From: Oceanobacillus timonensis
GTDB lineage: Bacteria > Bacillota > Bacilli > Bacillales > Amphibacillaceae
DNA length: 64,000 bases
Direction of reading: 5' to 3'
Assembly (NCBI RefSeq): GCF_900166635.1
Contig: NZ_LT800497.1
Span: forward strand, 1,504,169 to 1,568,168
A model generated the notes under the pieces. The model made no database searches. It was given only the letters and a program-made list of their open reading frames with translations, and was not told where the DNA came from. Below, in pieces: positions 42,074 through 51,200 of this stretch; the stretch's first letter is position 1; the number at the start of each line of letters is the position of its first letter. The translations under genes were made by a program, and so were the position numbers.

Positions 42074-43519
42074 ATGCAACATTTAAGGAAACAATTAAGC
42101 CGTCATTTTTACCGTATTATGCTATTCAGTATTTTGGCAACAATCCTTACCTGGGTGATTGGACTTCTAGTATTTCAACTCATCTATCAGAATAAAACGT
42201 TGAATCCTGCTAATTATTATGAAAGCCAGATACCGGAGCTTGTTGAGTTTGTAAATGAACAGGAAGATGTATTGAATCCCGATAACCAAACCGTATTAGA
42301 AGAGCAGATTCCTTTAGAAGGGATAGACTATCAAATCGTTGATACGGATGGCGTGATGCAATATGGCAGTATGGAAGATCGTTATATTGCATCGAGGGAG
42401 GATGTATTAACGGAATTGAATAATAATATGTACGATGGGGATAAAATCGTTATTTATTATCCGATTACAGATAATGAGCAACATCTTCAGGGAGCGGTTG
42501 GTTTTCGATATGAACTATCTGTCATGTCAACCAATGCTGAGTCACAGCCAGTACTTCTCACCTTATTGATTCTCTGCTTGCTTGTTCCATTTGTTTATAT
42601 TTACTTATTTACGTATATCATTGGCAAGCGATGGGCAAAACGAATGGAAGAGCCGTTTAATGAAATTATCACCGGAGCCAGAAAAATAGAAAATCAAGAT
42701 TTAAACTTTACGATGCATAATAATAGCAATATCCAGGAACTACATCAGCTGGTAGCGGCTTTTGATAAGATGAAAATAGCATTAAAAGAAGCGCTTGAAA
42801 AACAATGGAGTTTGGAAGAAGAAAGAAGAGAAATGGTTGCAGCTGTTGCACATGACTTGAAAACGCCGTTGACGATTATACAAGGACATGCAGAGGGGAT
42901 TTTAGAAAGCAATCAGGAGCTTACCAATCGAAATACACAGTATGTGGAAACGATAGTATCTAATTGCCAGCGTTCGATTCGTTTGATCCAAGAGCTAAAT
43001 GATGTATCCAGCTACGAGAAGACAGAATTTCATTTAGAAGTGGAATCAACAGATGTGGAAGCACTAATCCAGGCTAAAATCAAGGAGTACAAGCAATTAG
43101 GGGCTGCTCAAAACATTCGTTTGCAGGCAACGATTCATTATCCGGAGGGAATGCCTGGTTTATTTTATCTGGATCCATTTCGGATCAATCAAATGTTGGA
43201 TAATATGTTAACGAACAGTCTACGCTATACACCGGAACAGGGTGTTATTACTTGGAAAACGTATATAGCGGAGGAGGAATTGAAAATAGTAATTGCGGAT
43301 AGCGGTCCAGGTTTTTCAAAGCAAAACAGGGAACAATTGTTTAAGAAGTTCTTCCGGGAGGATAAAGCGCGGAACAGCGTGGATGGTCATTCCGGTTTGG
43401 GATTATTTATCGCGAAAGCCATCGTAGAAAAACACCATGGTGAAATCAGTGCGGATAATCATCCTGATGGCGGAGCTGTCTTTACGGTGATTATTCGGAA
43501 TATGAAAAATAAAATGTAG
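42074..43519 (+). CDS. Sensor histidine kinase with extracellular domain
   Basis: A 481-residue kinase: TM1 15-37, an outside domain of about 115 residues (38-155), TM2 157-180, HAMP, then HisKA with VAHDLKTPLTIIQGHAEG, and HATPase_c with N, G1 (ADSGPGFS) and G2 (DGHSGLGLFIAKAIV) boxes. Layout and neighbours match kinases of lantibiotic-sensing systems (SpaK, CprK). It begins 4 bases after the regulator stop, with GAAGG as ribosome site. A terminator follows. Confidence 0.87.
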   Translation: MQHLRKQLSRHFYRIMLFSILATILTWVIGLLVFQLIYQNKTLNPANYYESQIPELVEFVNEQEDVLNPDNQTVLEEQIPLEGIDYQIVDTDGVMQYGSMEDRYIASREDVLTELNNNMYDGDKIVIYYPITDNEQHLQGAVGFRYELSVMSTNAESQPVLLTLLILCLLVPFVYIYLFTYIIGKRWAKRMEEPFNEIITGARKIENQDLNFTMHNNSNIQELHQLVAAFDKMKIALKEALEKQWSLEEERREMVAAVAHDLKTPLTIIQGHAEGILESNQELTNRNTQYVETIVSNCQRSIRLIQELNDVSSYEKTEFHLEVESTDVEALIQAKIKEYKQLGAAQNIRLQATIHYPEGMPGLFYLDPFRINQMLDNMLTNSLRYTPEQGVITWKTYIAEEELKIVIADSGPGFSKQNREQLFKKFFREDKARNSVDGHSGLGLFIAKAIVEKHHGEISADNHPDGGAVFTVIIRNMKNKM

Positions 43520-43527
43520 TGTTTGTA

Positions 43528-43562
43528 TCCATATATCTTGCTAAAAGATATATGGATTTTTT
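43528..43562 (+). terminator. Terminator of the ABC/two-component operon
   Basis: TCCATATATCTT (43528-43539) pairs with AAGATATATGGA (43545-43556), followed by T6. Confidence 0.88.
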
Positions 43563-43686
43563 ACAGGCAGAGAGGATGAAATCTGATACAGTCCGGTTTT
43601 ATGCTGCAAAATCCTAAAATTATAAAAATACGTTCGTTTAATGTTCACAATTTCCGTTAATAAAACCTTCTATACAAATAGTTTCA

Positions 43687-43714
43687 TTGGAATTAAAATA
43701 GTGTATGGTATATA
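43687..43714 (+). promoter_or_regulatory. Candidate promoter of ctaB
   Basis: TTGGAA (43687-43692), 16 bases, TATATA (43709-43714), about 85 bases before the start codon. Confidence 0.4.
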
Positions 43715-43798
43715 TTTTGAGTAGTGCTTTCATTTGATTGCAGTTTAAACCGTGGGTATTGGTTTCAGATAGATGGGTAAAAGGAGATTAGATAAGAA

Positions 43799-44716
43799 AT
43801 GGCAGAAGCAATGAATGGGCAATATCAAAAAAGCCCCATATCCAAAATACTTTCGCAAACGGTCAAGACCGGAATTATTCGTTCTAATTTGATTCCGATG
43901 TTTGCCGGATTAACATTAGCTTTATACACGTATCAAATCAGTATTTTAGAAAAACTGCCGGAAATCTTATTTGCGTTTTTAGGATCTATTTTCGTGATAG
44001 GAGCAGCCGGGGCGTTTAATAATTTATATGACCGGGATATTGATGCAGTGATGGAAAGAACAAAAGGGAGACCAACCGTTACAGGTGAAATTAAGCCCGG
44101 AACAGTATTGTGGCTGGGTATTATCATGGCTGTTGCCGGAATTATTCTCCTTTGTTTAACGACACCGCTGGCCGGGTTCCTCGGCTTTTTAGGGTTGTTT
44201 TTTTATGTGTTCCCTTATACGATGTGGAGCAAGCGGAGAACGGTGTACAATACGGAAATCGGCAGTATCTCTGGCGCTATGCCGCCTTTAATCGGCTGGG
44301 CAGCCATGTATCCGGACATTATGCATCCGGCGATTTTAGGACTTTTTGTGATTACGATTATTTGGCAGATGCCGCATTTTTATTCGATTTCGATTCGGAA
44401 GCATGAAGAATATAAAGCAGCTGGCGTGCCGATGCTTCCTGTTGTAAAAGGGGTCAGACGGACGTATATTCAGACAAATATTTATTTAATTGTCATGTTT
44501 GGTATCAGCTTTTTATTAAGCTCATTAAGCGTCGGGCTGATGCTTGTATCACTTATCATGAGTCTTGGATGGCTTATGTTGAGTGTTTTCGGCTACCAGC
44601 GGATGGACTCGGAAAAATGGGCAAAATCGATGTTTATTTATTCCTTAATTCATATGACGGTTGTTTTTTCAACAGTGATTATTTATTCGTTGATGGGAAT
44701 TATTTTTAATTTATAA
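43799..44716 (+). CDS. ctaB: Heme O synthase (protoheme IX farnesyltransferase)
   Basis: A 305-residue UbiA-family membrane enzyme with nine helices that transfers farnesyl to heme B, making heme O for terminal oxidases. The two Asp-rich motifs are NNLYDRDIDAVMERTKGRP (near 80) and the conserved second loop YTMWSKRRTVYNTEIGSISGAMPPLIGW (near 142), followed by WQMPHFYSISIRKHEEYKAAGVPMLPVV. In Bacillus the gene usually lies with the cta oxidase operon; here it stands alone. The ATG follows AAAGGAG at longer spacing. Confidence 0.93.
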   Translation: MAEAMNGQYQKSPISKILSQTVKTGIIRSNLIPMFAGLTLALYTYQISILEKLPEILFAFLGSIFVIGAAGAFNNLYDRDIDAVMERTKGRPTVTGEIKPGTVLWLGIIMAVAGIILLCLTTPLAGFLGFLGLFFYVFPYTMWSKRRTVYNTEIGSISGAMPPLIGWAAMYPDIMHPAILGLFVITIIWQMPHFYSISIRKHEEYKAAGVPMLPVVKGVRRTYIQTNIYLIVMFGISFLLSSLSVGLMLVSLIMSLGWLMLSVFGYQRMDSEKWAKSMFIYSLIHMTVVFSTVIIYSLMGIIFNL

Positions 44717-44753
44717 GAAAAGCAAAAAGGCCACAGCATCTCTAATATGAAAC

Positions 44754-44795
44754 AAAAGAAATCCAAACACCATCGCATGTGTTTGGATTTCTTTT
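44754..44795. terminator. Bidirectional terminator
   Basis: A 17-bp stem (44754-44770 with 44779-44795) with T-runs on both sides, between ctaB and the converging ArsB gene. Confidence 0.9.
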
Positions 44796-44807
44796 TTAAG
44801 TGTGTAT

Positions 44808-46106
44808 TTAAAAAAACAATAGAGTCAAGTATAACCCTAGTAAAGTGACTAATAAAATAGGGAAAGTTAGTATCATCCCGATTTTAATATATTCTCTCCA
44901 TAGAATCGTTATCCCTTTTCGTGATAATACATGGAGCCAGACCAAAGTGGCGAGAGAACCTATTGGCGTGATTTTCGGCCCTAAATCGGAGCCGATGACA
45001 TTTGCATAGATAAGCCCTTCTCTCAAGATTCCGGATGTATTTGTTTCAGCAATAGCAAGCGCATCAACCATCACTGTCGGCAGATTATTCATAATTGATG
45101 ACAGGACTGCAGCAATTAATCCCATCGTAAAAGTCGCGATAAACAATCCTTGGTCAGCAACTGCTTGAATCACTGTGGCAAGGGCAGAGGTAAGACCTGC
45201 ATTTCCCAGTCCGTAAACAACGACATACATGCCGATGGAAAAGATTACGATATTCCAAGGGGCCTCTGAAATAACTTTTTTGGTATGAACTGCTGGACTG
45301 CGCCTTGCCAGGAAAAGAAAGATAATAGCTATGATTCCGGCGATGATGGAAACAGGTAGATGCATCCATTCGCTTGTAAAGTAGCCGATCATTAATAAAC
45401 CAAGAACATACCAGGATAAGCGAAATAGTTTCCTGTCTTGAATGGCATCCTTTGGCTCTTTTAACTTGGACAGGTCATATCTTTTTGGAATGGTTCTGCG
45501 AAAATAAAGCAGCAATACGAAAATCGTTGCAATAAATGAAAATAGATTGGGAATAACCATCCGTGCTGCATATGCCGCAAAGCCAATTCCGAAAAAATCG
45601 GCCGATACGATATTTACCAAGTTACTAATAATGAAGGGAAGCGAAGTTGTATCCGCAATAAATCCACCTGCGATAATAAATGGAAAAATCATATGCGCTT
45701 TGAAATGTAAATTTTTAACCATTGCCAGTATAATCGGTGTCAGAATAAGTGCTGCCCCATCATTGGCAAATAGTGCTGCTACCATTGCTCCCAATATGCT
45801 GACGTAAATAAACATCTTCAGGCCATTTCCATTGGCTGCTTTCGCCATATGCAGGGCAGACCATTCAAATAATCCAATCTCATCTAAAACCAGAGATATT
45901 AAAATAATGGCTACAAAGGCAAGGGTAGCATTCCAAGTAATATGAATAACTTCCAACACATCTCCCAATCCGACCACGCCGGATAACAATGCCAGCAGAG
46001 CTCCTCCGGAAGCAGACCAGCCGATATTCAGGCCTTTAGGCTGCCAAATGACAAAAATAAGTGTGATGCAAAAAATAATAAGTGCGAGTATAAGCGTGAA
46101 GGTCAT
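44808..46106 (-). CDS. arsB: ArsB-family arsenite/anion permease
   Basis: A 432-residue membrane protein with 11-12 helices. The sequences [18 protein letters not shown] (near 110) and [17 protein letters not shown] with [24 protein letters not shown] (near 365) are the two half-helix motifs of the ArsB/NhaD (IT) superfamily. It would extrude arsenite or antimonite by itself or with an ArsA ATPase. No arsR, arsC or arsA is nearby, and the relative YdfA has an unproven role, so arsenic export is likely but not certain. Confidence 0.82.
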   Translation of the reverse strand: MTFTLILALIIFCITLIFVIWQPKGLNIGWSASGGALLALLSGVVGLGDVLEVIHITWNATLAFVAIILISLVLDEIGLFEWSALHMAKAANGNGLKMFIYVSILGAMVAALFANDGAALILTPIILAMVKNLHFKAHMIFPFIIAGGFIADTTSLPFIISNLVNIVSADFFGIGFAAYAARMVIPNLFSFIATIFVLLLYFRRTIPKRYDLSKLKEPKDAIQDRKLFRLSWYVLGLLMIGYFTSEWMHLPVSIIAGIIAIIFLFLARRSPAVHTKKVISEAPWNIVIFSIGMYVVVYGLGNAGLTSALATVIQAVADQGLFIATFTMGLIAAVLSSIMNNLPTVMVDALAIAETNTSGILREGLIYANVIGSDLGPKITPIGSLATLVWLHVLSRKGITILWREYIKIGMILTFPILLVTLLGLYLTLLFF

Positions 46107-46246
46107 CGTGATTCTCCTTTACTGTTGGGTAACAAAAGCTGATTAGCAGCATGAAAGCCTTCTTTAAGAGCGTTGAAATAACAGGCATTTTCGTAACTCT
46201 ATGATTATATAACCCAATTCAGCAACATGGCAAACCTTCATAATAA

Positions 46247-46293
46247 AACAAGGACACAAAATGTGGGCAATGGCCGATTTTGGTGTCCTTGTT
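46247..46293 (-). terminator. Terminator of the sulP-usp operon
   Basis: AACAAGGACAC (46247-46257) pairs with GTGTCCTTGTT (46283-46293); on the minus strand TTTTATT follows. Confidence 0.7.
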
Positions 46294-46367
46294 GAATAGG
46301 AGAAAGGCTGGTATTATATAAAATATTTTTGATTTAAAGGTGGATCGTGCAGGTCATTATTTTTATA

Positions 46368-46787
46368 CTATTTCACAATCATCGCAGGGCAGGCTGCACG
46401 TTTCATGACTTTATGGCTGACGCTTCCTAACACCATTTCTTGTAATGCGTTTAAGCCGCGGCTGCCGATGACAATGATGTCTACACCTTGGTCATTCGCA
46501 TACTTCACAATTTCCGGCCCCGGTTTCCCGCGTAAGATAGTCGTTTTATAATTTGCACTTGCTTCCTGAAGAAATTGAATGACTTTTGAATTCTTTTTAC
46601 GGCGTTCCATATCGATTTCCTCATTGGAATTGGAGTGAAGGACTGCTGTTTTTGATTTGTCAAAGTCGATAACATAGATGACATCAATGATGGAATCTGG
46701 ATTGTGTGCGGCAAGTTTGACCGCCTCTTTCGCTGCTCGTACCGCATTTTCTGAACCGTCGGAAGCGAGTAAGATATGTTTATACAT
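46368..46787 (-). CDS. Universal stress protein (UspA family)
   Basis: A 139-residue single-domain Usp with the ATP-binding G-2x-G-9x-G(S/T) motif in VIGSRGLNALQEMVLGSVSHKVMKRA near the end and HILLASDGSENAVRAAKEA at the start. It lies 12 bases downstream of the SulP permease gene and is cotranscribed, a frequent pairing in Bacillaceae. It probably tunes the transporter or responds to the same stress. Confidence 0.9.
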   Translation of the reverse strand: MYKHILLASDGSENAVRAAKEAVKLAAHNPDSIIDVIYVIDFDKSKTAVLHSNSNEEIDMERRKKNSKVIQFLQEASANYKTTILRGKPGPEIVKYANDQGVDIIVIGSRGLNALQEMVLGSVSHKVMKRAACPAMIVK

Positions 46788-46799
46788 GGAGAATCCCCC

Positions 46800-48233
46800 T
46801 TAATGTGATGATAAAACACCATCTAATTTATCCATTATTTTCTTACTTGAAGTATCTATTTCAACAAGTTCTACTTGAATTCCTTTTTCTTTTAATAGAT
46901 TTACTACTTTTATTACAGCGCCGACTCCGGAATCATCCCAAATGCGGCTGTCAGAGAAATCAATCTCAATTTTTTCACTTTGGATATCCGCTTTTTTAAA
47001 GTAATCGACAAATCCGTCAATGGAAGCAAAAAAGAGCTGCCCGTGAATATGATAACGATGGCCGTTATTCGAAATTTTAACGGTTGAAATTTTGATAACA
47101 AAGAAAATAGCACTTAATAGAACGCCAGCAAGCACGCCTTTGGATAAGTCATGTGTATAAACAACAATGACGACCGTTGCCAACATAACGATTGCGTCTG
47201 TACGGGGAGCTTTTACTAAGTATTTAAAAGAACTCCAATCGAACGTGCCGATACTTACCATAATCATGATTCCGACTAATACGGGCATCGGAATCTGCAC
47301 AACCAGGTCACCTAACACAAGGATAAGGAACATTAAAAAGATACCTGCAATAAAAGTAGATAATCGTCCCCGACCGCCTGATTTTACATTAATGACAGAT
47401 TGTCCAATCATTGCGCATCCTGCCATTCCACCGAAGAAACCGGTGATAAAATTGGCAATCCCCTGGCCGCGTGCTTCCCCATTTTTATTACTTTCTGTTC
47501 CTGTCATATCATCGACAATTTGGGATGTTAGTAAAGTTTCTAACAGCCCGACAATAGCCATTGATAAGGAATATGGGAAAATAATTTGTAGTGTTTCCAG
47601 TGTCCATGGTACGTCTGGAATGAAAAATGATGGGAAGGATTGGGTAATCGTTCCAAGATCTCCTACAGTGTTCAGATTCACTCCGCTGAAAATGGCCACA
47701 GATGTCAGTACGACAATAGCAATTAGCGGAGCTGGAATTGCTTTAATGAAATGTGGTAAAGTGTATAACAGAATTAATGTCATTCCCACGAATACATAGG
47801 TCATGGTGGATATGCCGATGAAATGTTCCAGCTGTGCCGTGAATATTAAAATAGCCAACGCATTCACAAAGCCAATCATAACGGCGTTTGGTACGAATTT
47901 CATGACTTTGGCAACTTTACATATCCCAAAAATAAGTTGAATAATACCTGTTAAAATCGTTGCTGCCAATAAATAATCCAGACCGTAATCACGGACTAAA
48001 GGAACCATGAGCAGCGCCATTGCTCCGGTAGCTGCAGAGATCATTCCCGGCCGGCCGCCGGCAAAAGAAATGACAACAGCAATAACAAAAGAGGTGTATA
48101 AACCTACCATCGGATCAACACCTGCTATAATTGAAAAAGCGATTGCTTCAGGAATAAGAGCAAGCGCTACGACAATACCGGATAAGATGTCCGCCCGGAT
48201 ATTACCGAACCATTGTTGTTTTAAATGTTGCAT
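46800..48233 (-). CDS. SulP-family anion permease with STAS domain
   Basis: A 477-residue transporter: 10-12 helices ([66 protein letters not shown]) and a C-terminal cytosolic STAS domain (about 385-477; [13 protein letters not shown] and [21 protein letters not shown]). Family members carry sulfate, bicarbonate or other anions. The start is ATG 48233 with AAAAGGAG 6 bases upstream; the frame is open to 48263. Confidence 0.9.
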   Translation of the reverse strand: MQHLKQQWFGNIRADILSGIVVALALIPEAIAFSIIAGVDPMVGLYTSFVIAVVISFAGGRPGMISAATGAMALLMVPLVRDYGLDYLLAATILTGIIQLIFGICKVAKVMKFVPNAVMIGFVNALAILIFTAQLEHFIGISTMTYVFVGMTLILLYTLPHFIKAIPAPLIAIVVLTSVAIFSGVNLNTVGDLGTITQSFPSFFIPDVPWTLETLQIIFPYSLSMAIVGLLETLLTSQIVDDMTGTESNKNGEARGQGIANFITGFFGGMAGCAMIGQSVINVKSGGRGRLSTFIAGIFLMFLILVLGDLVVQIPMPVLVGIMIMVSIGTFDWSSFKYLVKAPRTDAIVMLATVVIVVYTHDLSKGVLAGVLLSAIFFVIKISTVKISNNGHRYHIHGQLFFASIDGFVDYFKKADIQSEKIEIDFSDSRIWDDSGVGAVIKVVNLLKEKGIQVELVEIDTSSKKIMDKLDGVLSSH

Positions 48234-48323
48234 GATAAACTCCTTTTCTAAAATTCTTTTCACATTGTAGCACTAACTTTCCCAAAAAGGAACCCTTAAG
48301 GGAAATTAATAGGAGCGAATAAT

Positions 48324-48881
48324 ATGATATATGGTTATACAAGACCGTTATATAATGATCAACAATCTGAGCGTCAATTAGCGTCTCTGGAGGGGAAATG
48401 CGACCGGATATTTCAAGAAGAACATGGAACGCCGAAAAAACGGCATCAGCTGGAGGAGCTGCTGATGGAGGTACAGGCAGGAGATCATATTTTTGTAGAA
48501 AAAATGATTGCTTTAGCGGATACTTTTCATCACTTGATGGAAGTATTAAAAGTGTGTGAAAAAGATAAGGTGACCATTCATTTTCAGCGTGAAGATATGC
48601 ATAGCGACACACTGCTGAATATGTATTTACAGGATATGATGACGCATGTACTGCAATTCCAATCTGACAGTATTAAACAATCGACAACACATGGCATATA
48701 CGAAGCGAAAAGACAAGGGAAATCAATTGGTCGTCCCAAAAAATCGGATGAAAATATTAAAAAAGCGATTGCGATGTATCAGGACGGTTTTAAATTGTTT
48801 GATATTAAAAATGAAACAGGAATAAGTAAATCAACGCTTTATCGTTATTTGGAATCGTTAGGGGGAGAAGGGGAGGTTTAG
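48324..48881 (+). CDS. Serine-recombinase-like protein without the catalytic serine
   Basis: A 185-residue protein with the shape of a small resolvase: N-terminal catalytic fold (1-120), linker helix, then GRPKKSDENIKKAIAMYQDGFKLFDIKNETGISKSTLYRYL, the resolvase HTH. The active site is lost: YARVST is replaced by YTRPLY (Ser to Leu at position 9), and the two arginines of LDRLGR are replaced in MIALADT. The reading frame is intact with a good RBS (AGGAG), so it is probably kept for DNA binding or regulation rather than recombination. It is divergent from the SulP gene. Confidence 0.8.
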   Translation: MIYGYTRPLYNDQQSERQLASLEGKCDRIFQEEHGTPKKRHQLEELLMEVQAGDHIFVEKMIALADTFHHLMEVLKVCEKDKVTIHFQREDMHSDTLLNMYLQDMMTHVLQFQSDSIKQSTTHGIYEAKRQGKSIGRPKKSDENIKKAIAMYQDGFKLFDIKNETGISKSTLYRYLESLGGEGEV

Positions 48882-49036
48882 ATAGAAGAAGTTATTTTGA
48901 TAGTGGTTGATTAGTTCATAAAATTATATTTGTTCAAACCAATCAAAATAGCTTCTTCACCTTTCTTATCTCCATCGTTACGTACTTTTGAATATTCCAT
49001 TTCTAATGGGAAGCAATAGTATGTGCACGCACGATC

Positions 49037-49609
49037 TCAGTACGTTACACGCTTTTTTTCGCCAATCAATGGATAAATCTGATTTATTTTCATAATGGCA
49101 GCACTGGCAATTAATGCTTTTAAAACATCACCTGGTAAAAAGGCTAGGGCTGAAAGAGCGGTCGGACCCCATGGAAGATTTGATAAAATAGATAAATAGG
49201 TAACGCCGACGATGTTAATAATAAGTGAACCGCCAAAAATAGTGATTAATACAAGTTTCCAATAGGCCAGCGAATGGATATTTTTTTCGGTTAAATAACC
49301 GATAACCCAAGCAGCGATTGGCCATGATAGAACATATCCCCCTGTGGGTCCGACAAGAACTCCTAAACCGCCACGACCACCAGTTAATAACGGAACTCCG
49401 ACGGCAATGAGGAAGACAAAAAGAAGAACGCTGAGCCCAGCGCGTTTGGCGCCTAATATACCGCCTGCCAGCATAATACCCAGTGTCTGCGCTACAACGG
49501 GTACAGGAATAAAGGGAAGCGGGACAGGAGGGAAAATAGCAAGAACTCCGATAATTGCTGCGAATAATGACATAAACATCATATCTCTTAATTTCAATAG
49601 ATTTCCCAC
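49037..49609 (-). CDS. bioY: Biotin transporter BioY (ECF S-component)
   Basis: A 190-residue membrane protein with six helices. VPLPFIPVPVVAQTLGIMLAG (near 30), LLTGGRGGLGVLVGPTGGYVLSWPIAAW (near 73) and LPWGPTALSALAFLPGDVLKALIAS (near 143) are BioY signatures. It binds biotin and works alone or with the ECF energising module. It begins with GTG (49609) after AAAG. A BirA-like palindrome and promoter lie upstream, so biotin should repress it. Confidence 0.92.
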   Translation of the reverse strand: MGNLLKLRDMMFMSLFAAIIGVLAIFPPVPLPFIPVPVVAQTLGIMLAGGILGAKRAGLSVLLFVFLIAVGVPLLTGGRGGLGVLVGPTGGYVLSWPIAAWVIGYLTEKNIHSLAYWKLVLITIFGGSLIINIVGVTYLSILSNLPWGPTALSALAFLPGDVLKALIASAAIMKINQIYPLIGEKKRVTY

Positions 49610-49628
49610 ACTTTCTAGTTTTGATATA

Positions 49629-49665
49629 AATAGAATAATAAGGGAATATACACCCTATTGTCAAC
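49629..49665 (-). promoter_or_regulatory. Sigma-A promoter of bioY
   Basis: On the minus strand TTGACA lies inside the upper operator half-site, followed by an 18-base spacer and TATTAT. The box positions are approximate. Confidence 0.6.
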
Positions 49666-49687
49666 CTATATTTTTAATAGGTGACAA
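49658..49687. promoter_or_regulatory. BirA-like biotin operator upstream of bioY
   Basis: TTGTCAACC (49658-49666) and GGTGACAA (49680-49687) flank 13 AT-rich bases, resembling the TTGTTAACC/GGTTAACAA arms bound by BirA in Firmicutes. The symmetry extends outward (CACCCT and AGGGTG). It covers the -35 box. Confidence 0.65.
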
Positions 49688-49782
49688 CAGGGTGTTAGAA
49701 AGTTATAAATCTCCACGAAAATCTCTATACATAGACAAAAACATTAGGGAATTTGTATTGAATGAAAGAGATATCATATGCG

Positions 49783-50265
49783 TTATTTCTCTTTGATTTG
49801 GTTCTGAATGGGCAAGCAAATTTCACAAACATGCTTATCCAGCATGGATTTCACATATCGTTCCAAAATCGGTTTTGACTCATCTAACTGATGGCCTGGA
49901 ACAGCTAATTCAGAGAAAATAGTTTCCCATGCTCTGGTCAATGCATCAGCTGTATGTTCAATAGTGAAAACAGCATAGCTTCCGCCTTGTAAAATACTTT
50001 GTTGAACACATTCATCATTTATTTCCTGCTGGGCAGACAATACAAGTGCTGTATCGTATCTGCAAGCTTCCGAGGGGACAAGGGTTGGATTGTCCCAAAT
50101 AATGCCTAATATAACTGCATTATCTGTTAATAAATTGCCCTTTGAAGCATTGTTGTAGATCATCCAATGTTTAAACGCAGCCATTAGCTGGTTATTTTCC
50201 TTTCCATATGCACCTATTCTTCGCATATAAACGATTGGTAAATCAGAAATTTGTTCGATTTTCAT
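49783..50265 (-). CDS. GyrI-like / AraC effector-binding domain protein
   Basis: A 160-residue protein of the GyrI-like superfamily. It starts MKIEQISDLPIVYMRRIGAYG, a family pattern that precedes the substrate pocket, and includes ILGIIWDNPTLVPSEACRYDTALVL and GGSYAVFTIEHTADALTRAWETIF. Related domains bind small hydrophobic molecules; the SbmC branch inhibits DNA gyrase. There is no DNA-binding domain. Cysteines near the C-terminus (CEIC) are unusual. The ATG follows TAGGAG. Substrate unknown. Confidence 0.82.
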   Translation of the reverse strand: MKIEQISDLPIVYMRRIGAYGKENNQLMAAFKHWMIYNNASKGNLLTDNAVILGIIWDNPTLVPSEACRYDTALVLSAQQEINDECVQQSILQGGSYAVFTIEHTADALTRAWETIFSELAVPGHQLDESKPILERYVKSMLDKHVCEICLPIQNQIKEK

Positions 50266-50415
50266 TTGAAATTCTCCTAAAAAGTATAAGTACGCCGGCG
50301 TCTAAGTACATCATAAGTCCCTTTAAAATGAAAAACAACAACTATTTTAAAAATAATTTAATAATTTTAAAAATAACTTGTATTATATAACTTATTCCAA
50401 ACTATTTGTATAATA

Positions 50416-50455
50416 GTTATAAAGGACGTTCAAAAAATCCAATAAAAATGACGCG
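50416..50455 (+). repeat. Left-end remnant of the MITE-like element
   Basis: The bases from GTTCAAAAAATCC to AATAAAAATGAC match the left end of the complete element at 60991, preceded by TATAAAGG where the complete copy has TATAAGAGG. Only the first 35-40 bases are present. It lies in the leader of the next response-regulator gene. Confidence 0.7.
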
Positions 50456-50498
50456 CAGGAAAAGGAAAGAAAGAGCAATAAAATATGGAGGAACAGCT

Positions 50499-51200
50499 AT
50501 GAAATTACTTATTGTAGAAGACGATAAAGCAATTGCTTCCGGCTTGGAATATTCGTTAAGTCAAGAAGGTTATGAAGTGATTGTCTGTCATCATGCGCAA
50601 GGAGCAGAAGAAATAATAGATACCGAGCTAAACAGCATTTCCTTATGCTTATTTGATCTATCCTTACCGGATGGCAGCGGCTATGATTTATGCCGATCTG
50701 TGAAAGAAAAAGCAGATGTCCCTGTTATTTTTCTAACCGTTGTTGATGATGAGGTGAATGTGGTGATGGGACTAGATATGGGGGCAGACGATTATATTAC
50801 CAAACCGTTCCGTATCCGCGAATTAAGTTCACGGATTAAAACGGTGCTCCGACGTTATCAAAAAAATAATTCAAATGAGAAAGACACTTTTCAGCTGGGT
50901 TCGTTAGAGGTATTTCCGTTAGAAGGAAAAGTGTATAAAGCAAACATAGAACTGGCATTAACCGCACTGGAATATCGGCTGTTGATGATTTTTATCAACC
51001 ACCGCGGGCAGATACTGTCTCGGGAACAGCTGCTGGAACAGATATGGGATGTGGCTGGCGAGTTTGTCAATGATAATACACTCACGGTGTATATTAAACG
51101 GCTTCGAAAGAAAATTGAAGATAACCCGCAGCAACCGGCAATTATAGAAACAGTCAGAGGGCTGGGATACAGAATGGCGGCTGAAGATGCTGCGAAATAA
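50499..51200 (+). CDS. OmpR-family response regulator of a Bce-like module
   Basis: A 233-residue regulator: receiver domain (IVEDDKAIASGLEYSLSQEGY; LCLFDLSLPDGSGYDL with phospho-Asp near 53; DDYITKPFRIREL) and winged helix (ALTALEYRLLMIFINHRGQILSREQLLEQIWD). ATG 50499 follows TGGAGG; the frame is open to 50406. Its stop overlaps the kinase start by 14 bases. A palindrome TGACA-N4-TGTCA before the transporter genes is its probable target. Confidence 0.88.
   Translation: MKLLIVEDDKAIASGLEYSLSQEGYEVIVCHHAQGAEEIIDTELNSISLCLFDLSLPDGSGYDLCRSVKEKADVPVIFLTVVDDEVNVVMGLDMGADDYITKPFRIRELSSRIKTVLRRYQKNNSNEKDTFQLGSLEVFPLEGKVYKANIELALTALEYRLLMIFINHRGQILSREQLLEQIWDVAGEFVNDNTLTVYIKRLRKKIEDNPQQPAIIETVRGLGYRMAAEDAAK

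Noticed and set aside
50208..50390. Plus-strand 60-codon frame before the Bce-like regulator
   Set aside because: AT-rich, asparagine-rich product typical of non-coding DNA, no ribosome site.
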